Source: Mesorhizobium sp. CA8
GTDB lineage: Bacteria > Pseudomonadota > Alphaproteobacteria > Rhizobiales > Rhizobiaceae
Assembly (NCBI RefSeq): GCF_020164955.1
Contig: NZ_JAIUHG010000019.1
Location: 1 to 64,000, forward strand
Direction of reading: 5' to 3'
DNA length: 64,000 bases
In this document: piece by piece, positions 42,933-51,929 of the stretch
How positions within the stretch are numbered: the first letter of the stretch is position 1
Layout: every line of letters starts with the position of its first letter
The notes under the pieces: generated by a model
Told to the model about the DNA's origin: nothing
What the model saw: the letters and a program-made list of their open reading frames with translations, nothing else
The model's database searches: none
Translations under genes and position numbers: made by a program

Positions 42933-42938
42933 TGTCAA
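42933..42938 (-). promoter_or_regulatory. -35 box of RiPP-like gene 2
   Basis: A perfect TTGACA on the minus strand, 51 bp before the peptide-2 ATG, followed after 17 bp by ATTATC. The 17-bp spacer ends TTATGTGAG, matching GTATGAG of peptide 1. This suggests each peptide has its own promoter. Confidence 0.5.
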
Positions 42939-43160
42939 TGACCGGCGTGGAGCGAGCTTTTCTATTCCTGGGGATAGCGTTCTACTGATACAACATCGCC
43001 CAATAGTGGGCGCCGCGCCGGTTGGAGCTGGATGCCGAGATATCGGCTGGCGAAGTGTGAAGTCCTGCACTTAGGCTGGCCGCGGGCTCCGCTAAGATGC
43101 CGGGCCGCCTGTCGCCATCGGATTGTAAGGACTTGGGGCCGCGAGGCGCGGGGGAAACTG

Positions 43161-44775
43161 ATGAAGAGATCGACCGACAGGCTGCTGGCGCTGGCGATGC
43201 TGATCGTCGGCATTGCCTCTTTCGCCAAGCTCTATCCGGCGCTGGGCGGTGGGCTGGAGGCGACGACGCGCCTGGAAGTCCTCGGCGCGGCCGGCTTGCT
43301 GTCGATCCTTGCCGGGCTGCTTTTCCTCGCCGGCCTGCTGCCGGGCGCCGCCAGGCACGATCCGGCCGCCCCTTTGTTCGGTCGCGACGCCGAGGTCGCG
43401 CCGGCCGGCCATCCGCGGTTGCGCCGCGCAGCACTCGCCTTGCCGCTTCTGGCCCTGATCGTGATCGTCGCCGACCAGTTCGGTCCGTGGCGGACTCAGG
43501 AACTGGGCGGCGAAGAGGCTAAGGGAGTCGCCACCGCACCGGCAGATCCGGCGCCTCGACCGCCCGAACCGGAGGCGAGCGCACAGCCAACCACGCCGGA
43601 GGCGAGCACAAAGCCAAACACGCCTGAGGCGAGCGTCGAGCCAGCCGCGCCTGCATCCGCACAGGAAGAGGCCGCAAAGCCCCCGTTGCCCGAGCCGGTT
43701 GCGGCTCCCGTTCAGCCGGCGCAGACAGCCGCTCCACCGGCCGAGTCCGCGCCGCCGCGGCCTGCCCAACCGGCAGAGCCCGTCCAGCCAACCGAGCAGA
43801 CGGCACTCGCGCCCGCAACGCCGCCGCAGACGGAGGCGCCGCCTCCGCCGGCGCCTCCGGCCCGGCCGACCGCGCTGGAAGGCCACCGCGACGCCGTCGT
43901 CTGGCTGGCGGTGTCGGCCGACGGCCACCAGATCTTGAGCGCCAGTACCGACCGCATGATCAAGCTCTGGGACATCGACGGCAAGCGGCTGATCCGCGAT
44001 CTTGGCCAGCACAAAGATATGGCGCGCACCGCGCTTTTCATGCCCGACGGCAGGACGCGCTCACCGCCGGCGACGACGGCGAAATCGTGCTGCGCCAGCT
44101 ATCCGACGGCACCGTGCTGCGCGTCTTCTCCTCAGGGGCGAACGGCGGCGTCAGGCAACTGAAGATCAGCCCGGACGGCAAGCGCGCCGTCAGCGGTCAC
44201 GACACCGGCTCCGTCGTGGTTTGGGACCTGGGGAAGGGGACGGTGCTGCACGTGCTGCCGGGCCACGACTGGTCGGTGAGCTCCGTCGCCATCTCGCCCG
44301 ACGGCACCAGGGCGCTCACCGGCAGTATCGACGGCGAGCTGAAGCTCTGGGATATCGTTTCGGGCAAGCAGCTGCGCAGCTGGCACGGCCACGACCGCGG
44401 CGCCTATGGCGCGGTCTTCCTGGCCGATGGCCATCACGCGGTGACCGGCAGCGGCGACTACACAATCAAGCTCTGGGATCTCGACACCTTCAAGGAGGTC
44501 CGCCGCTTCGACGGCCATTCCGGCACGGTCTACGCGCTCGCCTTGTCGGCCGATGGCAAGCGTCTCGGCTCCGTGTCGCTGGTGGCACAGCCAGGATATG
44601 GAACATGGACACCGGCGCCGAGATCGCCGAATTCGACCCCGGCACTGGTCCCATGTATTCGGTCGCCTTCGCCGCCGACGGCACGCTATTGACCGGCGGC
44701 ATCGACCGCACCATCCGCGACTGGCCTGCGGCCGGCGGGGATAGCACGGTGCTGTTTATCGGGGCGCCGGAATAG
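43161..44775 (+). pseudogene. WD40-repeat protein with two frameshifts
   Basis: The gene starts MKRSTDRLLALAMLIVGIAS (ribosome site GGGGGAAACTG), with two or three N-terminal membrane segments. A Pro/Ala/Glu-rich linker with repeats of the type 'TPEAS.KP' follows, then WD40 blades such as 'LEGHRDAVVWLAVSADGHQ' and 'STDRMIKLWDIDGKR'. The frame breaks near 44050: translation in the next frame resumes the blade as 'GDDGEIVLRQLSDGT'. It breaks again near 44580, resuming with 'GGTARIWNMDTGAEIAEFD' and ending at the stop 44775. Both shifts equal a one-base loss. Either the gene is decaying or these are sequencing errors; without them it would be about 538 residues. Confidence 0.8.
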
Positions 44776-44800
44776 CTGAGGCGGGGCCGCGTGACAGCCA

Positions 44801-44890
44801 ATCTCCTCCCTTGTGCGGGAGATGCCCGATTCACCCGCCGAAGCTGCAGCGCAGCTGCTGCGAAGGACGGCAGGGCAGAGGGATGCTGTC
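44801..44890. repeat. Fragment of type B mosaic repeat
   Basis: GCCAATCTCCTCCCTTGTGC and GGGAGATGCCCG match the inner and arm words of the type B element, and CAGGGCAGAGGGATGCTGTC the outer word, but the order is disturbed and the arms do not pair. It is a degraded copy. Confidence 0.5.
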
Positions 44891-44949
44891 CCGCCAGACT
44901 ATCCGAAGAAGACCTGTACAAGGATTGTCCGAGCAGCCATCGTCGCCGC

Positions 44950-45630
44950 ATGAGCAACACTGCCGAATCCACTTATTTTGTCCTGCAGCAGATCGATCCT
45001 GCGACAGGTTCGGCTGTCGCTGAGGCTCGAATCTGCGTCTTGGACCTGAAAGAGCTGGGCGCGGTTCTGGATTGCAGCAGCACACGGCTATCAGGCTCAT
45101 GGGAATTGGGCCCGGGAGATATTCAAAGGCTGAGCGCGATATGCATCCCACCTCGCGAGCTTGACCCGAGGTTCAATCGCGTCCAGTCCTGGCATCCAAT
45201 CCGCCAGACACCGTATCTCGTTCACACGAATTTCGAGCTGCCGCTGATGCTTGAAGGTCGCAAGCCTCTGGCGGTGTTCCAAGACACCTATCCGGTGGAG
45301 TGGTTGGCGGAAATGCTGGTCCGCTTCGACCCGTTCGTCCGCTCGGGTCGGTTGGTGCGCCGCATAATCGACACGCCCTTCACCGAGGCCGAGCGCGCTC
45401 GCTTCCCGAAGTTCGAAAGATGGCGGCGCGCCTTCTTCGCACTCCCCGGCGAGGAATGGCGAATAGACGCATATCTGCTGGCATCGAAAGTCTCCGCCAA
45501 GACCGGCTGGAACGAAGCCCTCGAACGGATGGAGGGCTCACTTCTCGGCTATGAGAATTGGCAGAATGATTGGTGGGTTGAGCGTAGAGCACGACGGCGG
45601 GAGGCGGGCATTCGTCGGGAAAATGAATAG
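44950..45630 (+). CDS. Hypothetical protein, 226 aa
   Basis: A soluble protein starting MSNTAESTYFVLQQIDPATG. Features are a central 'HTNFELPLMLEGRKPLAVFQ' and a Trp/Arg-rich C-terminus 'LGYENWQNDWWVERRARRRE'. No family is recognised. The base composition looks a little lower in GC than the neighbours, which with flanking repeats suggests acquisition. ATG 44950 has only a weak GAG site; the frame upstream runs through a repeat fragment, so that part is not counted. Confidence 0.65.
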   Translation: MSNTAESTYFVLQQIDPATGSAVAEARICVLDLKELGAVLDCSSTRLSGSWELGPGDIQRLSAICIPPRELDPRFNRVQSWHPIRQTPYLVHTNFELPLMLEGRKPLAVFQDTYPVEWLAEMLVRFDPFVRSGRLVRRIIDTPFTEAERARFPKFERWRRAFFALPGEEWRIDAYLLASKVSAKTGWNEALERMEGSLLGYENWQNDWWVERRARRREAGIRRENE

Positions 45631-45664
45631 AGCCTTTGGATTACCTGACGGGCCGGCGGGATAG

Positions 45665-45823
45665 CACCCCCTCTGCCCTGCCGGCCATCTCCCACGCAAG
45701 GGGGGCGATCGGCAGTTCCTGCGACGGCGCCCTCTCTGCAGCGTCAGCGATTGGCGAAAGCCGTCGCGCCAGCCAATCTCCTCCCTTGCGGGGGAGATGC
45801 CCGGCAGGGCAGAGGGGGGTGTG
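45665..45823. repeat. Mosaic intergenic inverted repeat (type B), third copy
   Basis: The left arm CACCCCCTCTGCCCTGCCGG and the right arm GCAGGGCAGAGGGGGGTGTG pair with few mismatches. The interior contains two GGCGATCGGCAGTT/GCCAATCTCCTCCC-type segments, as in the copies at 34293 and 39318. It ends about 40 bp before the amidase start. Confidence 0.82.
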
Positions 45824-45861
45824 ACGGAACGCAACTTCTACAAGGGAATTCGCTCGCCATC

Positions 45862-47859
45862 ATGCTCCACCTCGTCGAAGCCTCGATCGCTGACCTGCGC
45901 CGCGCGCTGGAAGACGGCACCGTCACCAGCGTCGAGCTGGTCGCTGCGTATCTGCGGCGCATCGCCCATTACGATCGCCACGGCATCGCGCTCAACGCCG
46001 TGCCGGTCCTCAACCCGAAGATGTTCGAAGAGGCGGAAGCGTCCGACCGGCGCCGCCGCGAGGGCAAGACGCTAGGACCGCTCGACGGCATCCCCTACAC
46101 CGCCAAGGACAGCTACAAGGCCGAGGGGCTGACGGTGGCGGCCGGCTCGCCGACCTTCGAGCATCTCATGGCGAACGAGGACGCTTTCACCATCGCCCGG
46201 CTGCGCGCGGCCGGCGCGGTGCTGATCGGCCTCACCAACATGCCGCCCATGGCCAATGGCGGCATGCAGCGCGGCGTCTATGGCCGCGCCGAAAGCCCGT
46301 ACAACAAGGATTTCCTTACCGCCGCTTTCGCCTCCGGCTCGTCCAACGGCTCCGGCACGGCGACCGCAGCCAGCTTCGCGGCTTTCGGTCTGGGCGAGGA
46401 AACCTGGTCGTCCGGCCGCGCGCCCGCATCCAACAACGCGTTGGTTGCCTACACGCCTTCGCGCGGCGTCATCTCGGTGCGCGGCAACTGGCCTTTGGTG
46501 CCGACCATGGATGTGGTCGTGCCGCATACGCGGACCATTCCCGACATGCTGGAGCTGCTCGATGTGATCGTCGCTGACGATAACGAGACGCGCGGCGACT
46601 TCTGGCGCGTGCAGCCCTGGGTGCAAATCCCGAAAGCCTCGGCGCTGCGGCCGGCGAGATATGCCGCGCTTCCGCTGCAAGGCGCGCTCAAGGGCAAGCG
46701 GCTCGGCGTGCCGAAAATGTATATCGGCAAGGACGAAGGCGCGGAGCGCCCGATCGAGACGCGCGCCTCGGTGTTGGAGTTGTGGCGGCAGGCGGCGCGC
46801 GACCTTGAAGCACTCGGCGCCGAGGTGGTCGAGGTCGATTTCCCTGTCGTCTCCAACTACGAACGCGACCGTCGGGGCGCGCTGTCGATGGTCGACCGCG
46901 GCCTTGTGCCGCCGGAATTCGCCGAACGCGAGATCTGGGACCTGTCCATCTGGTCCTGGGACGATTTCCTGCGCGCCAACGCCGATTCGGCCATCCCCGA
47001 TCTCGCTTCGGTCGACGGCGCAAAAATCTTCCCGCAACCGCCGGGCACGTTGCGCGATCGCTACGGCGATGCCGATTTCGATCTGGCGCAGTATGTCGAG
47101 CGAGCGAAGCGCGGGGTGGCGCGATTGGAAGACATCCCAACCATCGAGAAAGGCCTGAAGGGCCTGGAAGCAACGCGCCGCATCGACTTCGAGGACTGGC
47201 TCGATGCCAACCGCCTCGACGCCGTGGTGCTGCCGGCGGTCGCCGATGTCGGCCCGGCCGATGCCGACATCAACGAGGCTTCCGCCCGGCTTGCCTGGCG
47301 CAACGGCACCTGGGTCGCCAACGGCAATCTGGTCTGGCGGCATCTCGGCATCCCGACGGTGACGGTGCCGATGGGCGCCATGGCCGATATCGGCATGCCC
47401 GTCGGCCTCACCTTCGCCGGCAAGGCTTATGATGACGTAGTGTTGTTGAGGATCGCCGGCGACTACGAGCGCGCCACGAAGCGCCGCACCATTCCGCCGC
47501 GCACGCCGCCGCTGGCCGATGATGTGTTCGACGGCAGGGGCGCGGCAAGTCGTGTCGGCGATGCCCCGCTCACGCTGGCGCTCACGGCTGAGACGGCGCG
47601 CTCCGGCGCCACCGATGAGATCGCGATTGCACTGGAGGTCGGCGACGCGGCGGTAGTGAAAGTCCACGTCAACGGCGAGCCGGTTTCCATGCAAGGCAAC
47701 GGTAACCGATTCACCGGTCGCGTGATCGTACCGGCCACGACCCATCAAGGCTTCCATAGCGTCTGGCGCGGTTCCTATGGTTCGATCGTCACGGCCATTG
47801 TGAGGTCGCCGGATGGGCGCGTCGGCGGGGCCTATACGGTGACAGGAGGGATTGGGTAG
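45862..47859 (+). CDS. Amidase-signature enzyme with C-terminal extension
   Basis: A 665-residue amidase. The Ser-Ser-Lys triad is Lys82 in 'GIPYTAKDSYKAEG', the cis-Ser in 'GSSNGSGTATAA' (160-161) and the nucleophile Ser184 in 'EETWSSGRAPASNN'. The enzyme would hydrolyse a small amide or amidated peptide. Residues about 565-665 form an extra beta-rich region ('LALTAETARSGATDEIAIAL', 'VKVHVNGEPVSMQGNGNRF') beyond the usual 470-550-residue fold. No signal peptide is visible. ATG 45862 lies just after the repeat and lacks a good ribosome site. Confidence 0.9.
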   Translation: MLHLVEASIADLRRALEDGTVTSVELVAAYLRRIAHYDRHGIALNAVPVLNPKMFEEAEASDRRRREGKTLGPLDGIPYTAKDSYKAEGLTVAAGSPTFEHLMANEDAFTIARLRAAGAVLIGLTNMPPMANGGMQRGVYGRAESPYNKDFLTAAFASGSSNGSGTATAASFAAFGLGEETWSSGRAPASNNALVAYTPSRGVISVRGNWPLVPTMDVVVPHTRTIPDMLELLDVIVADDNETRGDFWRVQPWVQIPKASALRPARYAALPLQGALKGKRLGVPKMYIGKDEGAERPIETRASVLELWRQAARDLEALGAEVVEVDFPVVSNYERDRRGALSMVDRGLVPPEFAEREIWDLSIWSWDDFLRANADSAIPDLASVDGAKIFPQPPGTLRDRYGDADFDLAQYVERAKRGVARLEDIPTIEKGLKGLEATRRIDFEDWLDANRLDAVVLPAVADVGPADADINEASARLAWRNGTWVANGNLVWRHLGIPTVTVPMGAMADIGMPVGLTFAGKAYDDVVLLRIAGDYERATKRRTIPPRTPPLADDVFDGRGAASRVGDAPLTLALTAETARSGATDEIAIALEVGDAAVVKVHVNGEPVSMQGNGNRFTGRVIVPATTHQGFHSVWRGSYGSIVTAIVRSPDGRVGGAYTVTGGIG

Positions 47860-47892
47860 CTTCCCCCACAAGCGGAGAAGGGAAGATCGTGC

Positions 47893-48125
47893 TACTCGGT
47901 CCAATCCACCGCTAGCGCCACCACCCCGAACAGCGCTCCGACCGTACACACCGCGTTCCAGCCGCCCCAGGCACAGGCAATGCCGGCCAGCAGCGAGTCG
48001 ATCGCGCCGCCGATGCAGAAGATGCCGACGAACAACCCATTGATGCGCCCGCGCGCCTTGGGCTGCAGCAGGTTGGCGGAAGCGCTGAAGGGTCCGATGC
48101 CGCTGATGTCGTAAAAGCCAGGCGC
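47893..48125 (-). pseudogene. 3' remnant of an MFS transporter gene
   Basis: Reading the minus strand in one frame gives 'PGFYDISGIGPFSASANLLQ', then 'KARGRINGLFVGIFCIGGAI' and a hydrophobic end to a TAG stop at 47893-47895. This is the typical C-terminal third of an MFS carrier, with its loop and last two membrane segments, but it has no start and no N-terminal two thirds. The upstream sequence is replaced by the following ORFan gene. It is a broken gene, probably truncated by the insertion. Confidence 0.7.
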
Positions 48126-48126
48126 C

Positions 48127-48654
48127 TTATCTTCCCTCTGACCGTGGAAAAAGCGATTTCAATATCTTGGCAAAACCAAGTGTTAGAGATTGCCAGAGGG
48201 AGTGGGCCGCACCGTCCATCGAATTCACTATCTCCGGGTCTTGCGATCGGGGCAGGGAGGCGAGCCACGAATCCCAAAACTTCTGCTGCATCGAGACGAA
48301 CACGGGCATCACATCATAGCCATCGTCAAATATATTGACTAAGTCGCTCTTCTTGGGAGGCTCGCCCGCTTTTACTTTGCAGACCACCAATCCTCGACTC
48401 ATCTCTGTCACGGTGCCTTCAGGGAAAATATTGGCGCTCGCGCCATAACAAAAGGGTAGTAGTCCTTCCACTTCGAGCTGATTGCGGATTTGGCATAGGG
48501 CTTCGAAGTAGTCGTCTTCTTCAGCAACGATCACTTTATTGCGATAGCTGCAGGTGAGCCTGCATCGGGTCCCCACATCGTGCGGCGTGAAAACCGCCTG
48601 CTCGTCACCTCCCGTGCCTCCTCCGATCAGGAACACGGTGTATTGTTCATCCAT
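48127..48654 (-). CDS. AT-richer ORFan, 175 aa
   Basis: A soluble, acidic protein starting MDEQYTVFLIGGGTGGDEQ, with 'RNKVIVAEEDDYFEALCQIR' and a C-terminal amphipathic tail 'LGFAKILKSLFPRSEGR'. The DNA here is visibly lower in GC than the rest of the window, suggesting recent transfer. No family is recognised; size and composition recall immunity or cargo proteins, but that is only impression. ATG 48654 is chosen because GGGGG lies 6-10 bases upstream; an earlier ATG at 48660 and the frame to 48675 are possible. Confidence 0.7.
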   Translation of the reverse strand: MDEQYTVFLIGGGTGGDEQAVFTPHDVGTRCRLTCSYRNKVIVAEEDDYFEALCQIRNQLEVEGLLPFCYGASANIFPEGTVTEMSRGLVVCKVKAGEPPKKSDLVNIFDDGYDVMPVFVSMQQKFWDSWLASLPRSQDPEIVNSMDGAAHSLWQSLTLGFAKILKSLFPRSEGR

Positions 48655-48795
48655 TGTCATCCCCCGATCTCTCAACCACCTTAGTTGTGATTAATCCTGA
48701 ATACAACCGAAAATTGTAGATGGTTCGCGCGAGTTGTTGCTTGCTGGCTCCTGCCTCCTTCTTGACCCGTCCCCCACCCACGCTATCTTTGCGCC

Positions 48796-49350
48796 ATGCC
48801 AGACACCGCCCCCTCCGCCGCCGCGCCGCTGATTGTCATCGACCTGCAGATGGGCATGTTCGATGGCCGTTTCGATCCGCCCATCCACGACGCCGACACC
48901 ATCGCAGAACGCGCCCGCAGGCTGATTGCTTGGGCGCGGCGCACGGGCCGCAAGGTGGCCTTCATCCGCCATAACGGACCGCCCGGCGATCCGCTGGCGC
49001 CGGGCGCCTCCGGCTGGCCGGTCTGGCCGCTGCTCGGTCAGGCCGACGACGAGCCGACCTTCGGCAAGAATGTCGGCAACGCCTTCTCTAATTCCGAACT
49101 CATCGAATGGGTGGCGGGGCATGGCGCGAAGGACGTCGTGCTCATCGGCGCCCAGACCGACTTCTGCGTCGCCGCCACTGTAAAGGGAGCCTTCGCCGAA
49201 GGTCTGGGCGTCACCGTCGTTTCCGACGCACATTCGACGCTGGATTCACTGGAGGAGAAGGCGCCCGACATCATCGCCCGCCACAACGAGGCCTTCGCGG
49301 GGCAGGGCGCGCGGATGACGACCACGGCGGAGCTGGTTGGAGGGCAATAA
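48796..49350 (+). CDS. Isochorismatase-like cysteine hydrolase
   Basis: A 184-residue hydrolase of the nicotinamidase/isochorismatase fold. The catalytic triad is Asp16 ('LIVIDLQMGMF'), Lys91 ('FGKNVGNAF') and Cys124 ('GAQTDFCVAATV'). It cleaves an amide or ester of a small metabolite; the specific substrate is unknown. It begins a plus-strand run that includes the GFA protein. Confidence 0.92.
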   Translation: MPDTAPSAAAPLIVIDLQMGMFDGRFDPPIHDADTIAERARRLIAWARRTGRKVAFIRHNGPPGDPLAPGASGWPVWPLLGQADDEPTFGKNVGNAFSNSELIEWVAGHGAKDVVLIGAQTDFCVAATVKGAFAEGLGVTVVSDAHSTLDSLEEKAPDIIARHNEAFAGQGARMTTTAELVGGQ

Positions 49351-49432
49351 CTGAAAGGCCGCGTTCCTTCGCGCCCCTTTGTCACCGCCGATATTTGTCG
49401 GTAAAGTCTCGATCCAACCCAAGGAGCCCGTC

Positions 49433-49888
49433 TTGCCGCCGCTTTCTCTACCCGCTGAAGGAGGCTGCCGCTGCGGCCGCGTGCGGCTGAAGATCTCCGT
49501 AAAACCCTTGCTTACAATGGCCTGTCATTGCACCGGTTGCCAGTCGATGTCGTCCAGCGCCTATTCGCTGAGCGCGGCGATCCCCTCGGAAGCTTTCGAG
49601 GTGACGAAGGGCGAGCCGGTGGTCGGCGGTCTGCACGGCGCTTCAAAACATTATTTCTGCGGCTACTGCATGACCTGGATGTTCACGCGGCCGGAGGGGA
49701 TCGACTGGTTCGTCAACCTGCGCCCGACAATGCTCGACGACCATGCCTGGTTTGCCCCGTTCATCGAGACCTGGACATCTGAGAAATTGCCTTGGGCGGC
49801 GACGTCGGCCGTGCATAGCTACGAAGCGTTGCCGTCCTTCGAGGAATATGAGCCGCTGGTCGCCGAATACGCCGGCATCCAAGGCTGA
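49433..49888 (+). CDS. GFA/CENP-V-like zinc protein
   Basis: A 151-residue protein with the zinc-binding pattern of glutathione-dependent formaldehyde-activating (Gfa) proteins: 'EGGCRCGRVRLKI', 'MACHCTGCQSMSSSAYS' and 'YFCGYCMTWMF' supply the cysteines. Such proteins may bind S-hydroxymethyl-glutathione or other thiols. The TTG start at 49433 has AAGGAG six bases upstream; the frame extends 18 codons further without support. Confidence 0.88.
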   Translation: MPPLSLPAEGGCRCGRVRLKISVKPLLTMACHCTGCQSMSSSAYSLSAAIPSEAFEVTKGEPVVGGLHGASKHYFCGYCMTWMFTRPEGIDWFVNLRPTMLDDHAWFAPFIETWTSEKLPWAATSAVHSYEALPSFEEYEPLVAEYAGIQG

Positions 49889-50207
49889 CTTAGGCGGGCC
49901 GGTCGAAACGGCGACCTGGACAAGGTCGCCATTGCCATTTCCGTTCATGGTCGACGCGGCCGTTGGGGGCGCATTGTTGGGGATGTGCTTGGGCGTCCGC
50001 GTCGACCACGGCGGCCTCATACCGCAGACTTCACCATCGCATATCTGCCGCCCGCTGAAACTTCCGCGAAGACGGTATATGCGGAGGGTTGAGCTTGCCG
50101 CCCCCCACAACGAGAAGGCAAGGCGAAACACTTTCTATCCCTTGCCGCATTGACCTCGTCCGTTCGACCGGCGACGACTGACGCTTGCCTTTTCAACGGA
50201 TTGCATC
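49889..50207. other. Intergenic region with a short hairpin
   Basis: About 320 bp without a supported gene. GGCGACCT (49910-49917) and AGGTCGCC (49923-49930) form an 8-bp hairpin just after the GFA stop and may end its transcript. The rest shows no motif I recognise and only shadow frames. Confidence 0.5.
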
Positions 50208-51407
50208 GTGGATCAGACTCATTTTCTCAACGCCAGGCTTGCCGATGGCTCGCTCCGTGACCTCATCGTCGCCGACGGCCGCTTCAGCGCCATCGCTCCG
50301 GCCGGCAATGCAGCCAGGTCCGGTGCCGTCGACCTCGCCGGGCAGCTTGTGCTGCCGGCTTTCGTCGAGGGCCATACCCATCTCGATACCTCCTTTTATG
50401 GCGACGCCTGGCGCCCTCACATTCCCTGCACCAACGGCTTCGACGTGCGCGAGCGGGTCGCCTTTCAGATGCGCAACCTCGAGCAGGCAGCAGCCATGGA
50501 GGAGCGGGCGGGAAACCAGCTCGAGCTCTGCGTCGGCAATGGCAGCCTCGCCATGCGCAGCCATGTCATGGTCGATGCCGTGGTCGGGCTGAAGCATGTG
50601 GAGACGATCCTTGGGGTGCGCGAGAAGTACCGCGACCTGATCGACATCCAGCTCGTCGCCTTCCCGCAAAGCGGCATCCTGTCCTCGCCAGGCACTGCGG
50701 AGCTGCTGGACGAGGCGCTCAGGCTCGGCTGCGACCTGATCGGCGGGCTCGATCCGGCGAGCTTCGACCGCGATGTGAAGGGCCATCTCGATGTCGTCTT
50801 CGGTCTCGCCGAAAAACGCGGCGCCGGCGTCGACGTCCACCTGCATGACCGCGGCACGCTCGGCCTGTTCGAGATCGAGGAGATCGTCGCCCGGACCACG
50901 GCATCGAGCATGCAAGGAAAAGTCGTCATCAGCCACGCCTATGCGCTGGGCGACATCTCTCCCGATGCGTTGGCCAGGGCCGCCGAGAGGATCGCCGCCG
51001 CCGGCATCGCTATCATGACCAACGCGCCCGGCGACCATCCTTTCCCGCCCCTGGCGGCGTTGCGCAAGGCTGGCGTCACAGTCTTTGCCGGCTCCGACAA
51101 CATCCGCGATTCATGGTGGCCCTATGGCGATGGCGACATGCTTAACCGCGCCAACATGATCGGCTACCGCTCCGGCTTCTACGAGGATTGGGAGCTGGAG
51201 GCCGCTTGCGACGTGGTGAGCCATGCCGGCGCCAAGGCGCTAGGGCTCGAAGGCTATGGCATCGCTGCCGGCGCCAAGGCGGATTTCGTTGCGCTGAAGG
51301 CTGAGCATGTTCCCGAAGCGGTGGTAGCGGTGCCGAAGGACCGCATAGTCTATCGCGCGGGCAGGGAAGTGGCCCGGAGCGGAAAAGTGAGTGCGAAAGC
51401 CAGGTGA
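50208..51407 (+). CDS. Amidohydrolase (cytosine-deaminase-like)
   Basis: A 399-residue metal-dependent hydrolase. 'FVEGHTHLDTSF' contains the metal ligands His56 and His58. 'VDVHLHDRG', 'VISHAYALGD' and 'VFAGSDNIRDSW' give the third and fourth histidines and the catalytic Asp. The pattern matches CodA-type cytosine deaminases and related N-acyl or triazine hydrolases; the substrate is uncertain. The start is GTG 50208 with a weak CGGA site. It stands alone. Confidence 0.88.
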   Translation: MDQTHFLNARLADGSLRDLIVADGRFSAIAPAGNAARSGAVDLAGQLVLPAFVEGHTHLDTSFYGDAWRPHIPCTNGFDVRERVAFQMRNLEQAAAMEERAGNQLELCVGNGSLAMRSHVMVDAVVGLKHVETILGVREKYRDLIDIQLVAFPQSGILSSPGTAELLDEALRLGCDLIGGLDPASFDRDVKGHLDVVFGLAEKRGAGVDVHLHDRGTLGLFEIEEIVARTTASSMQGKVVISHAYALGDISPDALARAAERIAAAGIAIMTNAPGDHPFPPLAALRKAGVTVFAGSDNIRDSWWPYGDGDMLNRANMIGYRSGFYEDWELEAACDVVSHAGAKALGLEGYGIAAGAKADFVALKAEHVPEAVVAVPKDRIVYRAGREVARSGKVSAKAR

Positions 51408-51715
51408 ATTAGAAGCCGTTAATTTATTGCCGAGCTACAACTCGACCTATCGCCTCCCTCTCCGGCCATTGAATCAACCCATCAGGCGACAAGCCCAAGC
51501 GTCTGACATTGCAGGCCACGCAAGCTCCCAATTTTCACTCAGGCTGCGTGGCCGATCCCACAAACTAATTTGCATGCATATGTTTCAAGCCGCTCCGGCT
51601 TCGTGAAGCATTTCACCGTTCGCGCGCTATCGACTGGTTACAGACGCATCGCAAAAGCGACGCCGGGAAGAGGCGGCGCCGGTTTTCCGCCGCTGATCGA
51701 TGTATGGAGGCTCTC
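51408..51715. other. Promoter region of the DUF1127 gene
   Basis: About 310 bp. Locally AT-rich words (ATTTGCATGCATATG) lie near 51570, perhaps part of a promoter. No reading frame is convincing. Confidence 0.45.
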
Positions 51716-51871
51716 ATGATCAAAAGTCTTAACAGGATCCGTGCCGCCTTCGCGCAGGCCAGCAAGCGCCGGAGGACGACGCGCGAGCTCTACGAACTGC
51801 CGGCGGAGATCCAGAAGGACATCGGCTGGCCCGAGCGGGCCGAGCCCGACGAAATCCGCCTGCCGTTCTAA
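51716..51871 (+). CDS. DUF1127 small regulatory protein
   Basis: A 51-residue protein with the DUF1127 (YjiS-like) motif 'RELYELPAEIQKDIGWP' preceded by a basic helix 'FAQASKRRRTTREL'. In other alphaproteobacteria such proteins bind RNA and influence phosphate, carbon or sRNA networks. GGAGG five bases before the ATG is ideal. It is not part of an operon. Confidence 0.85.
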   Translation: MIKSLNRIRAAFAQASKRRRTTRELYELPAEIQKDIGWPERAEPDEIRLPF

Positions 51872-51929
51872 TCGCGCGGCGCCGAAGACGCGGCATCGGC
51901 GGTCGTGGTGGGTTGATGGGTACCGTCCG

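Noticed and set aside
49743..50153. 136-residue plus-strand frame after the GFA gene
   Set aside because: It starts inside the GFA gene in another frame and ends in unsupported sequence with shadow-like composition.
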